From Myxococcales bacterium (GTDB lineage Bacteria; Myxococcota_A; Polyangia; Haliangiales; Haliangiaceae): a DNA stretch of 61,465 bases. Where the stretch lies: assembly GCA_947483555.1 (NCBI GenBank), contig CANKMW010000051.1:1-61465 (forward strand). The letters are read 5' to 3'. Positions 38,224 to 47,083 of this stretch are shown piece after piece; position 1 is the stretch's first letter; the number at the start of each line of letters is the position of its first letter. The notes below the pieces were generated by a model. The model searched no databases and was not told the DNA's origin. It worked only from the letters and a program-made list of their open reading frames with translations. Both the position numbers and the translations under genes were made by a program.

Positions 38224-38541
38224 GTGAAGTTCGGCTCCTGGTATCCGCTCGCCGACGCCGCGCACCACGCGGTCGCCGCGCCGGGCGTGTTCCAGGTCCG
38301 GGTCGCCACCGGGCTGGTCGACTACCCACGCGGCAAGAGCGCGATGGTCCACTACGGCGCCGCCGCCGACGTGCGCGCGGCCGCGGCGGCGTTCGCCGCC
38401 CGCCATCGCGACGCGCCGTGGTGGTGTCGGCACACCATCGAACCTGACGCGCTGGCGGCGGCCGAGGCCACGGCGCTCTTCGACCGCCTGGTGCGCGACT
38501 TCACGGCCCGGTTCGGCTGCCCACCGAGGGTGCCGTCATGA
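38224..38541 (+). CDS. Small protein, possible GIY-YIG-like fold
   Basis: A 105-residue protein. The first half reads GVFQVRVATGLVDYPRGKSAMVHYG, which resembles a GIY-YIG nuclease N-terminus (G-V-F-x-V then Y-P-x-G-K-S). The rest is helical, and a C-terminal Glu-containing segment (HTIEPDALAAAEATALFDRL) is at the expected distance. The catalytic Tyr/Arg pattern is degenerate, so activity is doubtful. GTG at 38224 sits 6 bp from the divergent methyltransferase start. Its stop overlaps the next ATG (ATGA). Confidence 0.55.
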   Translation: MKFGSWYPLADAAHHAVAAPGVFQVRVATGLVDYPRGKSAMVHYGAAADVRAAAAAFAARHRDAPWWCRHTIEPDALAAAEATALFDRLVRDFTARFGCPPRVPS

Positions 38542-39095
38542 AGCTGGTCGATACCGACGAGGAGGGTCCGTCGACCCGCGTCGAGCCGCCGGTGCGGCCG
38601 ACCCCGCCGCGGCCCGAGAAGCGCCAGGTGATGGTGTCGCTGCTGCTCACCGTCACGGTGCTGGTCGGCACCGTGGTCGCGGTGTTCACGATCTTTCCCG
38701 AGCGCCACAACGAGATCATCACCAGCACGGTCGCCGCGCACCGGGCGGTCAAGCGCTGGGATCTCGAGCGTCCCGACGACGCCAAGCTGCGGATGTGGGC
38801 CCAGGCCGTCCTCGGTGAAGCGCCGCCGATGCCGGCCCCGGCCACCGACCTGATCGTGATCGGCGGCCGATCGGTGACCATCCTGGCCCGACGCGCGGCG
38901 CTGGTCCGCTATCGGATCGGCGACAGCGAGGTGTCGTACCTGGTGCAGCGAGCGCGCGAGATCCAGCGTCGCCGGGTGCGCATGCTCGATCACGACGACG
39001 CGATCGAGGCCTGGCGGCGCGGTCCGTGGACCTGCGTGGTGGTCGGGCCGGCCGCCACCGCCGATCGCTGGCGCCCCCTGCTCGGCGTTCCGTGA
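38538..39095 (+). CDS. Single-pass membrane protein resembling an anti-sigma C-terminus
   Basis: A 185-residue protein. A Pro/Arg-rich cytoplasmic stretch is followed by one membrane helix (MVSLLLTVTVLVGTVVAVFTIF, about 33-54) and an extracytoplasmic domain of about 130 residues. The final part (GRSVTILARRAALVRYRIGDSEVSYLV, then AIEAWRRGPWTCVVVG) resembles the beta-rich C-terminal domain of some zinc-type anti-sigma factors. It has no HxxxCxxC motif. It is coupled to the small gene upstream. The match is a pattern-level guess; it could be unrelated. Confidence 0.55.
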   Translation: MKLVDTDEEGPSTRVEPPVRPTPPRPEKRQVMVSLLLTVTVLVGTVVAVFTIFPERHNEIITSTVAAHRAVKRWDLERPDDAKLRMWAQAVLGEAPPMPAPATDLIVIGGRSVTILARRAALVRYRIGDSEVSYLVQRAREIQRRRVRMLDHDDAIEAWRRGPWTCVVVGPAATADRWRPLLGVP

Positions 39096-39104
39096 CCGCT
39101 CGGT

Positions 39105-39839
39105 TCAGGGCGCGGCGGACAGCCGGGCGCACGCCATCCCGGCCCCCGGCGTCGCCGGCGGCGCCGCCGGGGGCCGGCCGTCGGACGCGAGTCGCGCGCA
39201 CACGGTCGCCGCGCCGCCGGTGACCCGGAACGCGCCGGCCACCACCACGCCGTTGCCACACCCGAAACGCTGCGCCGGCAACGCCACCGCCGCTGGCTCG
39301 CCGGGCTGATACACCACGACGTCGACCCAGGCGCCGCCGCCGGGGGCGCAGGTGAGCTGCACCTTCCAGCGATCGCCGTCACGCACGTCGGGCGGATCGA
39401 ACGCGATCGCGCCCTCGCGCTCGCGCACCAGCGTCAGGGTCACGACCCCGGCACCCTTGACCCGCACGCTCGCGGTCAGCTCCCTGCCGTCGCGCGGACG
39501 GTCCGGGGGCCGGACGATCAAGACCACCACCGCCGCCGCGGCCAGCGCCAGGCCACCGCCCGCCCACGCGAAATACGTCCTTCGACGCGGCCGCTTCGCG
39601 GCCTCGCTCAGGACGAACGGGGTGCGCGCACCCGACGATGACTCGGGCAGCACCGGCAGCGCCGCCGGCAGGGCCGGCAGAGCGCGGCGATCGGCCTGGA
39701 TGGTCCCCAGCGCCGCCGTGCACGCCGGGCACGCCGCGAGGTGCTCGCCGGTCGCGGCCGCCGCGGCAGCCTCGAGCTCGGCGAGCACGTGGCGCTCGAG
39801 CGTGAGCCACGACAGCGGCTGGCCGATGCAGGCGCTCAC
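39105..39839 (-). CDS. Zinc-type anti-sigma factor
   Basis: A 244-residue membrane protein. The N-terminus has the zinc-binding anti-sigma pattern (HLAACPAC, H-x3-C-x2-C), preceded by a His-containing helix (LERHVLAELEAAA). One membrane helix (YFAWAGGGLALAAAAVVVLIV) is followed by an extracytoplasmic beta domain of about 120 residues with Cys residues. GTG at 39839 overlaps the sigma stop by 4 bp (GTGA). Its partner must be the upstream ECF sigma factor. The zinc site may make it redox- or metal-responsive. Confidence 0.85.
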   Translation of the reverse strand: MSACIGQPLSWLTLERHVLAELEAAAAAATGEHLAACPACTAALGTIQADRRALPALPAALPVLPESSSGARTPFVLSEAAKRPRRRTYFAWAGGGLALAAAAVVVLIVRPPDRPRDGRELTASVRVKGAGVVTLTLVREREGAIAFDPPDVRDGDRWKVQLTCAPGGGAWVDVVVYQPGEPAAVALPAQRFGCGNGVVVAGAFRVTGGAATVCARLASDGRPPAAPPATPGAGMACARLSAAP

Positions 39840-40330
39840 GCGGCACCTCCGTGCTCCGCGTTCAGCTCGGCGATCGCCTCGTGGGCGCGGACCAGCCGCT
39901 TGCCGACCGTCTTGCGCGACACGCCGAGGTGCACGGCGATCTCGTCCTGCGTCATCTCGTCGAGGTAGCGGCACACCAGCACCTCGAGCTGACCCTCGTC
40001 GAGCCGGGCGCCGAGCTTGCCCAGCAGATCGAGGCCGACCACTCGCGCCTGATCGCCGAGCCGCGACGGCGGCGCCAGCGACGGCTGCTCGCGCTCGAGC
40101 AGCCGGGCCCGGCCGCGGGCATCGCGGATCAGGTTCAGGCAGCGGTTGGTGACCGCTCGATAGAGGTACGGCAGGTCCACGGTGATCTCGGGACGCGCGA
40201 TCAGGTCGACGAACAAGCCATGGACCAGATCGATCGCGTCGTCAGGGTTGCGCAGCAGGCGCTCGGCCTTGCGGACCAGCGCCGGGCCGTAGCGCAGGTA
40301 GGCGTCGCGGGGATCACTGACAGCTTCCAC
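39836..40330 (-). CDS. ECF RNA polymerase sigma factor
   Basis: A 164-residue extracytoplasmic-function sigma factor. Region 2: RDAYLRYGPALVRKAERLLRNPDDAIDLVHGLFVDL. Region 4: LDEGQLEVLVCRYLDEMTQDEIAVHLGVSRKTVGKRL, a helix-turn-helix. No ATG is in frame at the start; GTG at 40330 or 40351 is possible and I took 40330. The start lies inside the end of the Cys-rich gene (17-bp overlap) and the stop overlaps the anti-sigma gene by 4 bp. The ECF/anti-ECF pair is thus part of the caspase operon. Its regulon cannot be read from the sequence. Confidence 0.87.
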   Translation of the reverse strand: MEAVSDPRDAYLRYGPALVRKAERLLRNPDDAIDLVHGLFVDLIARPEITVDLPYLYRAVTNRCLNLIRDARGRARLLEREQPSLAPPSRLGDQARVVGLDLLGKLGARLDEGQLEVLVCRYLDEMTQDEIAVHLGVSRKTVGKRLVRAHEAIAELNAEHGGAA

Positions 40331-41402
40331 CGGCAAGACCGACAGTGGCACAGGAATGGAGGTCGGGGTCGGCCAGCTCGCCGGGACAGTCGGCGTCGGC
40401 GTCGCACTCGCGGTCCAGCGTGCCGTCACATCCGTCGAGCGGCGCGCCCGCGCACACGCCGCTGTCGCAGTCGCCGGGCGCGAAGCAGGACGCGCCGGCG
40501 CCGCGGCCGCCATCGCAGCGCGCCGGCGCAGCGCCGCTCGCCGGCCGGCATGCGGCACCGCCGCAGTCGGCGGCCACCCGGCACGCGCCGCACACGCCAG
40601 CGACGCAGCGACCCGAGGCGCAGGTCGCGTCGCGGAGGCAGCGGAGGCCGTCGGCGAGCGCGCCGGCCGGCAGGCAGTGGCTCGACACCGCCAGCCAGCC
40701 CGGCGACGGACCACCGACGACGCACAGGTCAGCGCCGCAGTCGGCGTCGGCGTCGCACTCACCGCACACGTCCTTCAGCTCGCCGCTCCACGGGAAGCAC
40801 TCGCCGCTGGTGCAGTCGGCGGCGGCGGTGCAGAACCCGCCGTCGGGGCGCACCACGGCGAGCGCGGGTGTCGTGCAATCGGCGGCGGCGGCGATCTCGG
40901 CGCCGATGTTGGCCAGCACCGCCCGCCCGCGGCCCCGCTTGCTGAGCCGGAAGCGCACCCCGGCGTAGTCGGCCGGCATGCGCACCAGGTAGGTCAGCTT
41001 GCGCCAGTCGCTGGTCGGGATGCGCTCGTCGGTCTCGACCGAGCCGTCGCCGAACACGTCCATCGCCAGCCGGACCTCGGCGTCCTCGGCGACGTCGGCG
41101 ACCAGCGTGAACCGCACGCAGGTGCCATCGCTGGCGACCACCGGTGTCATCTGCGAGATCGCGGTGTCGTCGCCGATCATCTCGACCCCGATGTCGTCGG
41201 GGTGCCAGGTCGCGGCGCGCTGGATGGCGCCCTTCTCGAGCGTCCAGGTGCACAGCGCCTCGCCGCACCACAGATCGAAGCCACGATCCTCGACGATCTG
41301 ACCGCAGTTGGTGGCGCCACCCTGCGACAGCGCCGCCGCCACCACCACCAGCGTCGAGATCGCAGGACGCCGCCGCTGATCGACTCGTGCCCGCATCGTC
41401 AT
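40314..41402 (-). CDS. Cys-rich secreted protein
   Basis: A 362-residue protein with an N-terminal signal peptide (RRPAISTLVVVAAALSQGGA). Residues of about 30-175 look like a beta-sandwich of carbohydrate-binding type (GEALCTWTLEKGAIQRAATWHPDDIGVEM, then VRFTLVADVAEDAEVRLAMDVFGDG). The C-terminal half is Cys-rich with repeated C-x-x-D-x-D-C and DCTSGEC patterns, as in Dickkopf-like myxobacterial proteins. ATG at 41402 overlaps the caspase stop (TGATG). An ATG at 41396, 8 bases after GGAGG, is an alternative. It is co-expressed with the sigma pair. Confidence 0.75.
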   Translation of the reverse strand: MTMRARVDQRRRPAISTLVVVAAALSQGGATNCGQIVEDRGFDLWCGEALCTWTLEKGAIQRAATWHPDDIGVEMIGDDTAISQMTPVVASDGTCVRFTLVADVAEDAEVRLAMDVFGDGSVETDERIPTSDWRKLTYLVRMPADYAGVRFRLSKRGRGRAVLANIGAEIAAAADCTTPALAVVRPDGGFCTAAADCTSGECFPWSGELKDVCGECDADADCGADLCVVGGPSPGWLAVSSHCLPAGALADGLRCLRDATCASGRCVAGVCGACRVAADCGGAACRPASGAAPARCDGGRGAGASCFAPGDCDSGVCAGAPLDGCDGTLDRECDADADCPGELADPDLHSCATVGLAGGSCQ

Positions 41403-43009
41403 CACCTCCGGTTCACCGCGCCCAGCCCGACGGTGATGAGCCCACCGTCGTGCTGATCGCCGATCAGGTTGTCGATCGCCGGCGCGTAGCTGGCGGTCAA
41501 TCGCGCCGTCATGCCCCAGCGGCGACCGAACCAGACCTCGACGCCGACCGCCGCCGCACCGTAGAGCCCCGGGTAGGTGTCGCGCTCGCTGGCCCCGACC
41601 TGATCGCGGAAGGTCGTGAGCCCGAGCGCGAGGCCGGCGCCGAGCTGGCCGTAGGCCACGATCCAGCGCGGCCCGGTCTCGACCCGGCCGATCGCGCCCA
41701 CCGCCACGGTCTGCCAGGTCAGCGTCAGCGGCTCGAGCCCGCTGTCGCGCTTCCACTCCTCGCCGCCGATCAACATCAGCTCGCCGCCGACCAGGACGCT
41801 GCGGTGCAGGCGTTCGGCGACGTGGAGCCCGAGCTGCGGCGAGCCGAGCGTCTGACGGTGGTAGCCGAAGTCCTGCAGCCGCTGCACGTAACCGTCGGTG
41901 CGTCCGCCACCGACGCCGACCACCGCGCTCAGGTGCCAGCGGGGCCCGAGCCCGCCGCCCTTCGCCGTGGTCGCGACCAGCGCCTCGTCGGCGCAGTCGC
42001 CGAGCACCACGGTCACCGGGGCACGGCCGGGCGCCGCCTGGCATCGCCACAGCCGGGTCGCGCCGCGCACCAGCACCTGGTAGCGACCCGGTGCCACCGC
42101 GATCGCCAGCGCCGCGCCACGCGCCTTGTGCAACTCGGCCACCACGGCGCGCGCCGGCAGCCGCTCGACCAGCACCTGGCCCTCGGCGGCCGCCGGCAGC
42201 GTGATCGTGGTCGACGCCGGGTCCGGATACGACAGCGGGATCTCGCCCTGCCCCTTCAGGTCGACCTCGACCGAAACGTGCTGACTGCCGACCGCGGTCG
42301 CCGCGGTCGCGGTGAGCGTGTGGTGATACGTGTAGCGGTACGCCTCGTCGAGCGACACCCGGCCGTCGTCGTTGTCGTCGGCGGCACCACGCAGTCCGAC
42401 CAGCAGGTGATGCGTGAAGTACGACGAGCGCAGGAAGTCCGACTCCTGCGACAGCTCGCTGCCCGTCGACGACGCCAGCACCGCCACCCCGGTCGCATCG
42501 AGTCGCGACCGCGAGTTGAACGAGAAGTCGGCCGCCGGCTCGACGCCCTTGGTCCGCGAGAACGCGCCGCTCTGACAGGCGTCGAGCACGACCACCGTCA
42601 GCGCCGCCGGCACCGCCAGCAGCCGCGCCCGCAGCTCGGCCAGCCCCAGCTCCTCCTTGCCCAGCGACAGCGCCGACGCCTTCGCGTGCCCCGAGTAGTA
42701 GAAGAACAGCTTCGCCGGCCGCCCGCTGGCCACCACCTGCTTCTCGAGCGCCGCCACCTCGGCCAGCAACCTCGCCGGCCCGGGCCGCAACACCAGCCGC
42801 ACCCGCGCCCGCTCGAACCCACCCATCTCGGTCAGCAACTCCGCCACCTCCCGCGCATCATCCTCGGCCCACACCAGCTCGGTCTGCCCCGGCCCCGGCG
42901 CATTGCTGCCGACGATCAGCGCATACCCGACCACGTCCTCCTCGGCTCCCGCCACCGCCGGCGCGGCCAGGACGAAGAGCAGGGTGAGCAGGATCTGGAG
43001 CGGTCTCAT
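41402..43009 (-). CDS. Caspase-like peptidase fused to a beta-barrel domain
   Basis: A 535-residue exported protein. The signal peptide ends near residue 22 (VAGA). Residues of about 25-250 are a C14 caspase-like domain: YALIVGSN, AEDDAREVAELL, FFYYSGHAK with catalytic His108, and VVVLDACQSGAF with catalytic Cys145. Shortly after comes an EF-hand-like loop (DDNDDGRVSLDE, 211-222), possibly a calcium site. A beta-rich linker follows (about 260-350). The last 190 residues are beta strands with Gly/Tyr/Trp (SAVVGVGGGRTDGYVQR, LGLHVAERLHRSVLVGGELMLIGG) and fit an outer-membrane barrel. ATG at 43009 has a GGAG about 13 bases upstream, rather far. The partner genes downstream are a Cys-rich protein and a sigma/anti-sigma pair. 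Confidence 0.85.
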   Translation of the reverse strand: MRPLQILLTLLFVLAAPAVAGAEEDVVGYALIVGSNAPGPGQTELVWAEDDAREVAELLTEMGGFERARVRLVLRPGPARLLAEVAALEKQVVASGRPAKLFFYYSGHAKASALSLGKEELGLAELRARLLAVPAALTVVVLDACQSGAFSRTKGVEPAADFSFNSRSRLDATGVAVLASSTGSELSQESDFLRSSYFTHHLLVGLRGAADDNDDGRVSLDEAYRYTYHHTLTATAATAVGSQHVSVEVDLKGQGEIPLSYPDPASTTITLPAAAEGQVLVERLPARAVVAELHKARGAALAIAVAPGRYQVLVRGATRLWRCQAAPGRAPVTVVLGDCADEALVATTAKGGGLGPRWHLSAVVGVGGGRTDGYVQRLQDFGYHRQTLGSPQLGLHVAERLHRSVLVGGELMLIGGEEWKRDSGLEPLTLTWQTVAVGAIGRVETGPRWIVAYGQLGAGLALGLTTFRDQVGASERDTYPGLYGAAAVGVEVWFGRRWGMTARLTASYAPAIDNLIGDQHDGGLITVGLGAVNRR

Positions 43010-43119
43010 CAATGGCCTGACTCCTACACACGCAAGTCTGCACTTCTGGGAAGGGGACAGGCTCCATAGTTCCAACCGGCCGAGATCGTGTGGCTTCTGG
43101 GACCGATCGCGTTTCGGTG

Positions 43120-44328
43120 TCAGTCCTCGTCGTCGAGGTGCACGGCCCGTCTCACGACCGCGGCGCCGAACTTGTCGCGCAGCCGGTCGAGCGTGTCGCC
43201 CAGCCGCTCGCCGCGCGCCCGGGTCGCCTCGTCGAGCGCCAGCTGCCGCGGCGCCTGCCGGGCCTCGAGCCCGGCCGCGAACCCGCCCAGCAGCCGGACC
43301 CGCCGCCCGGGGCGATCGTCGATGTCGAACTGATCGAGCAACGACGCCGCCGCCCGCACCAGCACCGCCGCGTCGCTGGTCGGATCGGACAGCGTCTGGC
43401 GCCGGGTCAGCTGCCGGAAGCCGGGCCCGTTCGAAGCGGCGTCGTGCTTGACGATCACGCCCACCACCGTGGCGCGCAGCTCGGCGCGCCGCAGGCGCTC
43501 GGCGACTCGGTCGAGCTGGTGCAACAGCACGACCTCGAGATCGCCGCGCTCGCACAGGTCGTGCTCGAACGTCTCCTGGTGACCGATCGACACCGGCGCG
43601 CGTTCCGGCTCCACCGATCGAGCGTCCTCGCCGCGCGCCAGCCCGGCCAGCATCGGTCCCAGCGCCGGCCCCAGCCGCGCCACCAGCGCCGCCTCCGGAT
43701 AGCGCGCCACGTCGCCGATCGTGGTCAGGCCCATCGAGCGCAGGGTCTCGCCGGTGACCTCGCCGACCCCGAACAGCCGCGACACCGGCAACGGCTGCAG
43801 GAACCCGATCAGCTCGCCGGGGCCCACCACCCGCAGCCCGTCCGGCTTGTCGATGTCCGACGCGATCTTGGCCGCGAACTTGTGCGGCGCCACGCCGACC
43901 GACGCCACCAGCGACAGCTCGGCGCGCACCCGCTGCTTGATCCGGGTCCCGACGTCGCGCGGGGCGCCCAGCAGCCGCTCGCTACCGGTCAGATCCAGGA
44001 ACCCCTCGTCGAACGACAGCGCCTCGACCTCGGGTGAGAAGTCGTCGAGGATGCGGAAGAACTGCCGCGACGCCTCGGCGTAGCGATCCATGTGATGGCG
44101 CACGACGATGGCGTGCGGGCACCGCCGCAGCGCCTCGGCCATCGACATCGCCGAGAACACGCCGAACGCGCGCGCCTCGTAGCTCGCCGCCGCCACCACG
44201 CCGCGCCGGGCCGAGCCGCCCACGACCACCGGCTTGCCGCGCAGGCTGGGGTCGTCGCGCTGCTCGACCGACGCGAAGAACGCATCGAGGTCGACATGCA
44301 GGATCGTGCGCGGCGAGGCCGTCACCAC
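43120..44328 (-). CDS. dinB: DNA polymerase IV
   Basis: A 402-residue Y-family polymerase for translesion synthesis. Catalytic residues: Asp13 in HVDLDAFFASVE, and Asp107-Glu108 in SFDEGFLDLTGSE. The helix-hairpin-helix region (SRLFGVGEVTGETLRSMGLTTIGDVA) and the little finger follow. The steric gate region is typical. The start is one of two tandem GTG codons (44328 or 44325); I took the first. It lies alone between the caspase gene and the HemJ/CopD-like gene; no LexA-type site was recognised nearby. Confidence 0.92.
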   Translation of the reverse strand: MVTASPRTILHVDLDAFFASVEQRDDPSLRGKPVVVGGSARRGVVAAASYEARAFGVFSAMSMAEALRRCPHAIVVRHHMDRYAEASRQFFRILDDFSPEVEALSFDEGFLDLTGSERLLGAPRDVGTRIKQRVRAELSLVASVGVAPHKFAAKIASDIDKPDGLRVVGPGELIGFLQPLPVSRLFGVGEVTGETLRSMGLTTIGDVARYPEAALVARLGPALGPMLAGLARGEDARSVEPERAPVSIGHQETFEHDLCERGDLEVVLLHQLDRVAERLRRAELRATVVGVIVKHDAASNGPGFRQLTRRQTLSDPTSDAAVLVRAAASLLDQFDIDDRPGRRVRLLGGFAAGLEARQAPRQLALDEATRARGERLGDTLDRLRDKFGAAVVRRAVHLDDED

Positions 44329-44355
44329 GCGATCATGCCAGACCCCGTGGATCGA

Positions 44356-44811
44356 TCAGCCCCCCTTGCGCAGCAGTCCGTGGTGAGCGCCGAGCAGGAT
44401 GATCCCGGCCGCCGCGATCAGGACCGCCCACGTCAAGCCGGGCGACACCGGCCGCACATCGCCCTTGCGGAACTTGCGAACCGTCGCCCGTGACCAGCCG
44501 TGGACACCGACGATCACGATCGCGACCAGCGTCACCTTGATGTGCAACCAGGCCCCGGTCTTGAAGTAGTTCGTGGTGCCGCCGAGCGCCGTCACGAAAC
44601 CGCACACCAGCGTCAGGGTAGCGCCGGCGTCCATCAGCACGGCCATCTTGCGCTCGTGGCGGGCCAGCACGTCGCGGGCCGCACCTTCGACGGCGCCGTG
44701 GACGCGCAAGAGCTGCAGCACCGCCACCAGGCCACCGATCCACAGCACGAAGCCGACCACGTGACCGACACGCAGCCAGACACGCAGCCAGTTGTAGGTG
44801 TCAGGGCTCAT
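44356..44811 (-). CDS. Four-helix membrane protein, CopD/HemJ-like
   Basis: A 151-residue membrane protein with four helices, each with His or Arg: WLRVGHVVGFVLWIGGLVAVL, KMAVLMDAGATLTLVCGFVTAL, AWLHIKVTLVAIVIVGVHGW and GLTWAVLIAAAGIILLGAH. The pattern of His residues in helices I and III is that of the CopD/HemJ (protoporphyrinogen oxidase) group, which carries haem or copper. ATG at 44811 is typical; an upstream in-frame start is possible. The specific function is open. Confidence 0.72.
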   Translation of the reverse strand: MSPDTYNWLRVWLRVGHVVGFVLWIGGLVAVLQLLRVHGAVEGAARDVLARHERKMAVLMDAGATLTLVCGFVTALGGTTNYFKTGAWLHIKVTLVAIVIVGVHGWSRATVRKFRKGDVRPVSPGLTWAVLIAAAGIILLGAHHGLLRKGG

Positions 44812-44915
44812 GGCGGTGGTTATACCCGGGTGGCACCCCAAATCACTGGCATGGAGCCGACCGATTTCCGTACAATCGCGGCGAGTCGGCCCGCCGGCAC
44901 GACTCGGAGGTCAGC

Positions 44916-47081
44916 ATGTTGCGTCCGTCGTTCCGCCCCCAGCTTCGCCCGTTCGGGCTCGCGCTCGCGATCGTCGGCATCGTCGCCCTCACCGCGCTGC
45001 CGGCCTGTTCCTGCAACACCAACCCCGGCGCCGTCCCCGACTGCATCGGCGGCACCGATCTCGACGGCGACCAGTACGGCGACAACTGCCCGGCCGGCGC
45101 CGACTGCAACGACTTCGATCCCGGCCTCCACGACGACTGCTGTGCGGCCGGCATCTACCAGGGCTGCCCGTGCGACTCGACCGTCGACAGCCAGATCCCG
45201 TGCTTCGACGGTCCGCCTGACAAGTCGGGTACGCTGCCGTGCCAGCGCGGCGTCCGCTCGTGCAATCCGGCCGTCAATCTGTGGGACGCCTGCGTCGGCC
45301 AGGTCCTGCCCCAGGACGAGGTCTGCAACGGCGCCGACGACAACTGCGACGGCAGCGCCGACGAGGGCGTGATGAGCACGTGCGGCAACTGCCTGCCCGG
45401 CTGCGACGACGCCGGCGTCGATGTCGATCCGTTCCCGTGCATGGCGCAGAACCCGGCCATCGAGTGCGACGGCGTCGGCGTCGACCCCAACGGCGACCTC
45501 ATCCTCGACAGCTCGACGATCGAGAACCACTACCTGTGGATCGCCAACGACCACGCCGGCACGATCACCAAGATCGACACCCGCACCGGCGCCGAGGTCG
45601 GACGCTACGCGTCGGTCACCCATGCCCGCGTGGTCAACCACACCGGTCAGAACTTCCCGGCCTACGACGCCGGCACCGCCGGCGGAGGCTACGCCTCGAA
45701 CCGCCCGTCGCGCACCGCGGTCGATTTCTACGGCGACGTCTGGGTCGCCAACCGCGCCCCCAGCGTGCAGCCCAGCATCACCAAGATCCTCAACAGCCCG
45801 ACCGACTGCGTCGACTACAACACCAGCGGCACGATCGAGACCTCGCGTGACGTCAACGGCGATCGGGTGATCAATCCCGCCGACCCCGCCGAGTTCTTCG
45901 GCGAGGCCGACGAGTGCATCAAGTTCACCGTCGTGGTCGGCAACATCAACGGCTGGCAGGCGCGCGCGCTCGCCATCGACGCCGGCATGCAGGTCATGGG
46001 GCAGCGCAACCCGGGCAACGTCTGGGTCGGCATGTTCACCGAGCAGGCCTTCTATCAGATCAACGGCGAGACCGGCGCGCTCATGCAGCGCGTGCCGGCC
46101 GGCACCGCGACGCTCGGGATCTCGCCCTATGGTGCCGCCATCGACGGCAACGGAATTCTGTGGGCGCCCAACGGTGCCGGTGGCACCGGCCCCCTGGCGC
46201 GCATCGACACCTCGACGAACCCATCACCAGCGCCGACGCTGGCCGGGGGCGTGCACCCCAACGGCTCGTACGGCATCGCCGTCGACCTGATGGATCGGGT
46301 GTGGCTCGCCGGCTGGTCGAACAACACGATGCATCGCTACACCCCGTCGACCGGCGTCTGGACCACCGCGACCATCCCCAGCAGCCCGGGGTGGGGCGTG
46401 CGCGGCATCGGCATCGACACCCGCGGCAACATCTGGGGCGCCCTTCATGGCACCGGCGCCGGATTTCCGGGCTCGCGGCTGGTGCGCATCGATGCCAACA
46501 GCGCCACCGAGACTGGCATCTGGGACATGCCGGGCCAGACCACGCCCACGGGCGCCGGCGTCGACTTCGACGGCGACGTGTGGGCCATCAACCAGACCAC
46601 CTCGTCGGCGTCGCGACTCCACATCGACGCGGTGTCGGGCCAGCCGGTCGCGCACCCGACCACCGGCAACATCGTCGACACCTTCCCGGTCGGCCTCAAT
46701 CCGTACACGTACTCCGACTTCACCGGCCTCGGTCTGCGCACCGTCACCCGCCCGAGCGGCGAGTACCTGGTCCCGATCCAGGGCTGCACCGGCAACGAGC
46801 AGGCGACGTGGACCGAGGTGGCGTGGACGTCGACCGAGCCGCCCGGCACCGAGGTCGAGATCTACGTCCGGGCCGGCGACGATCTGGCGACCCTCAACCA
46901 GGCGCCGCTGTTCGGGCCGTGGCTGGTGTCGCCGGCCAACCTCCAGGTGCCGCCCGGCCCGGTGCCGGCGTCGCGCTACCTGCTGCTGATCATCCGCATG
47001 ATCTCGCAGGACCGCGAGTCGACGCCGATCGTGCACAGCTACAACGTCGAGTGGAGCTGTCCGGGCGACGTCCCGGGCTGA
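44916..47081 (+). CDS. Lipoprotein with MopE-type motif and beta-propeller region
   Basis: A 721-residue lipoprotein. The signal peptide ends in LPACSC. Residues of about 40-165 are Cys/Asp-rich with the MopE metal-binding pattern: DQYGDNCPAGADCNDFDP and EVCNGADDNCDGSADEG. Residues of about 180-620 hold repeated blocks of NHL/Vgb propeller type: YLWIANDHAGTITKIDTRTG, NVWVGMFTEQAFYQINGETG, RVWLAGWSNNTMHRY, NIWGALHG, DVWAINQTTSSASRL. The C-terminal 100 residues are a beta-sandwich-like domain with one Cys near the end. GGAGGT precedes ATG at 44916. Such proteins are thought to bind Ca or Cu at the surface; no partner is known. Confidence 0.82.
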   Translation: MLRPSFRPQLRPFGLALAIVGIVALTALPACSCNTNPGAVPDCIGGTDLDGDQYGDNCPAGADCNDFDPGLHDDCCAAGIYQGCPCDSTVDSQIPCFDGPPDKSGTLPCQRGVRSCNPAVNLWDACVGQVLPQDEVCNGADDNCDGSADEGVMSTCGNCLPGCDDAGVDVDPFPCMAQNPAIECDGVGVDPNGDLILDSSTIENHYLWIANDHAGTITKIDTRTGAEVGRYASVTHARVVNHTGQNFPAYDAGTAGGGYASNRPSRTAVDFYGDVWVANRAPSVQPSITKILNSPTDCVDYNTSGTIETSRDVNGDRVINPADPAEFFGEADECIKFTVVVGNINGWQARALAIDAGMQVMGQRNPGNVWVGMFTEQAFYQINGETGALMQRVPAGTATLGISPYGAAIDGNGILWAPNGAGGTGPLARIDTSTNPSPAPTLAGGVHPNGSYGIAVDLMDRVWLAGWSNNTMHRYTPSTGVWTTATIPSSPGWGVRGIGIDTRGNIWGALHGTGAGFPGSRLVRIDANSATETGIWDMPGQTTPTGAGVDFDGDVWAINQTTSSASRLHIDAVSGQPVAHPTTGNIVDTFPVGLNPYTYSDFTGLGLRTVTRPSGEYLVPIQGCTGNEQATWTEVAWTSTEPPGTEVEIYVRAGDDLATLNQAPLFGPWLVSPANLQVPPGPVPASRYLLLIIRMISQDRESTPIVHSYNVEWSCPGDVPG

Positions 47082-47083
47082 TC

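Noticed and set aside
43010..43119. An ECF-type promoter (GGAAC on the minus strand at 43069-43073) before the caspase gene
   Set aside because: A GGAAC box is present but no matching -10 element lies 16-17 bases downstream, so the evidence is too weak to list.
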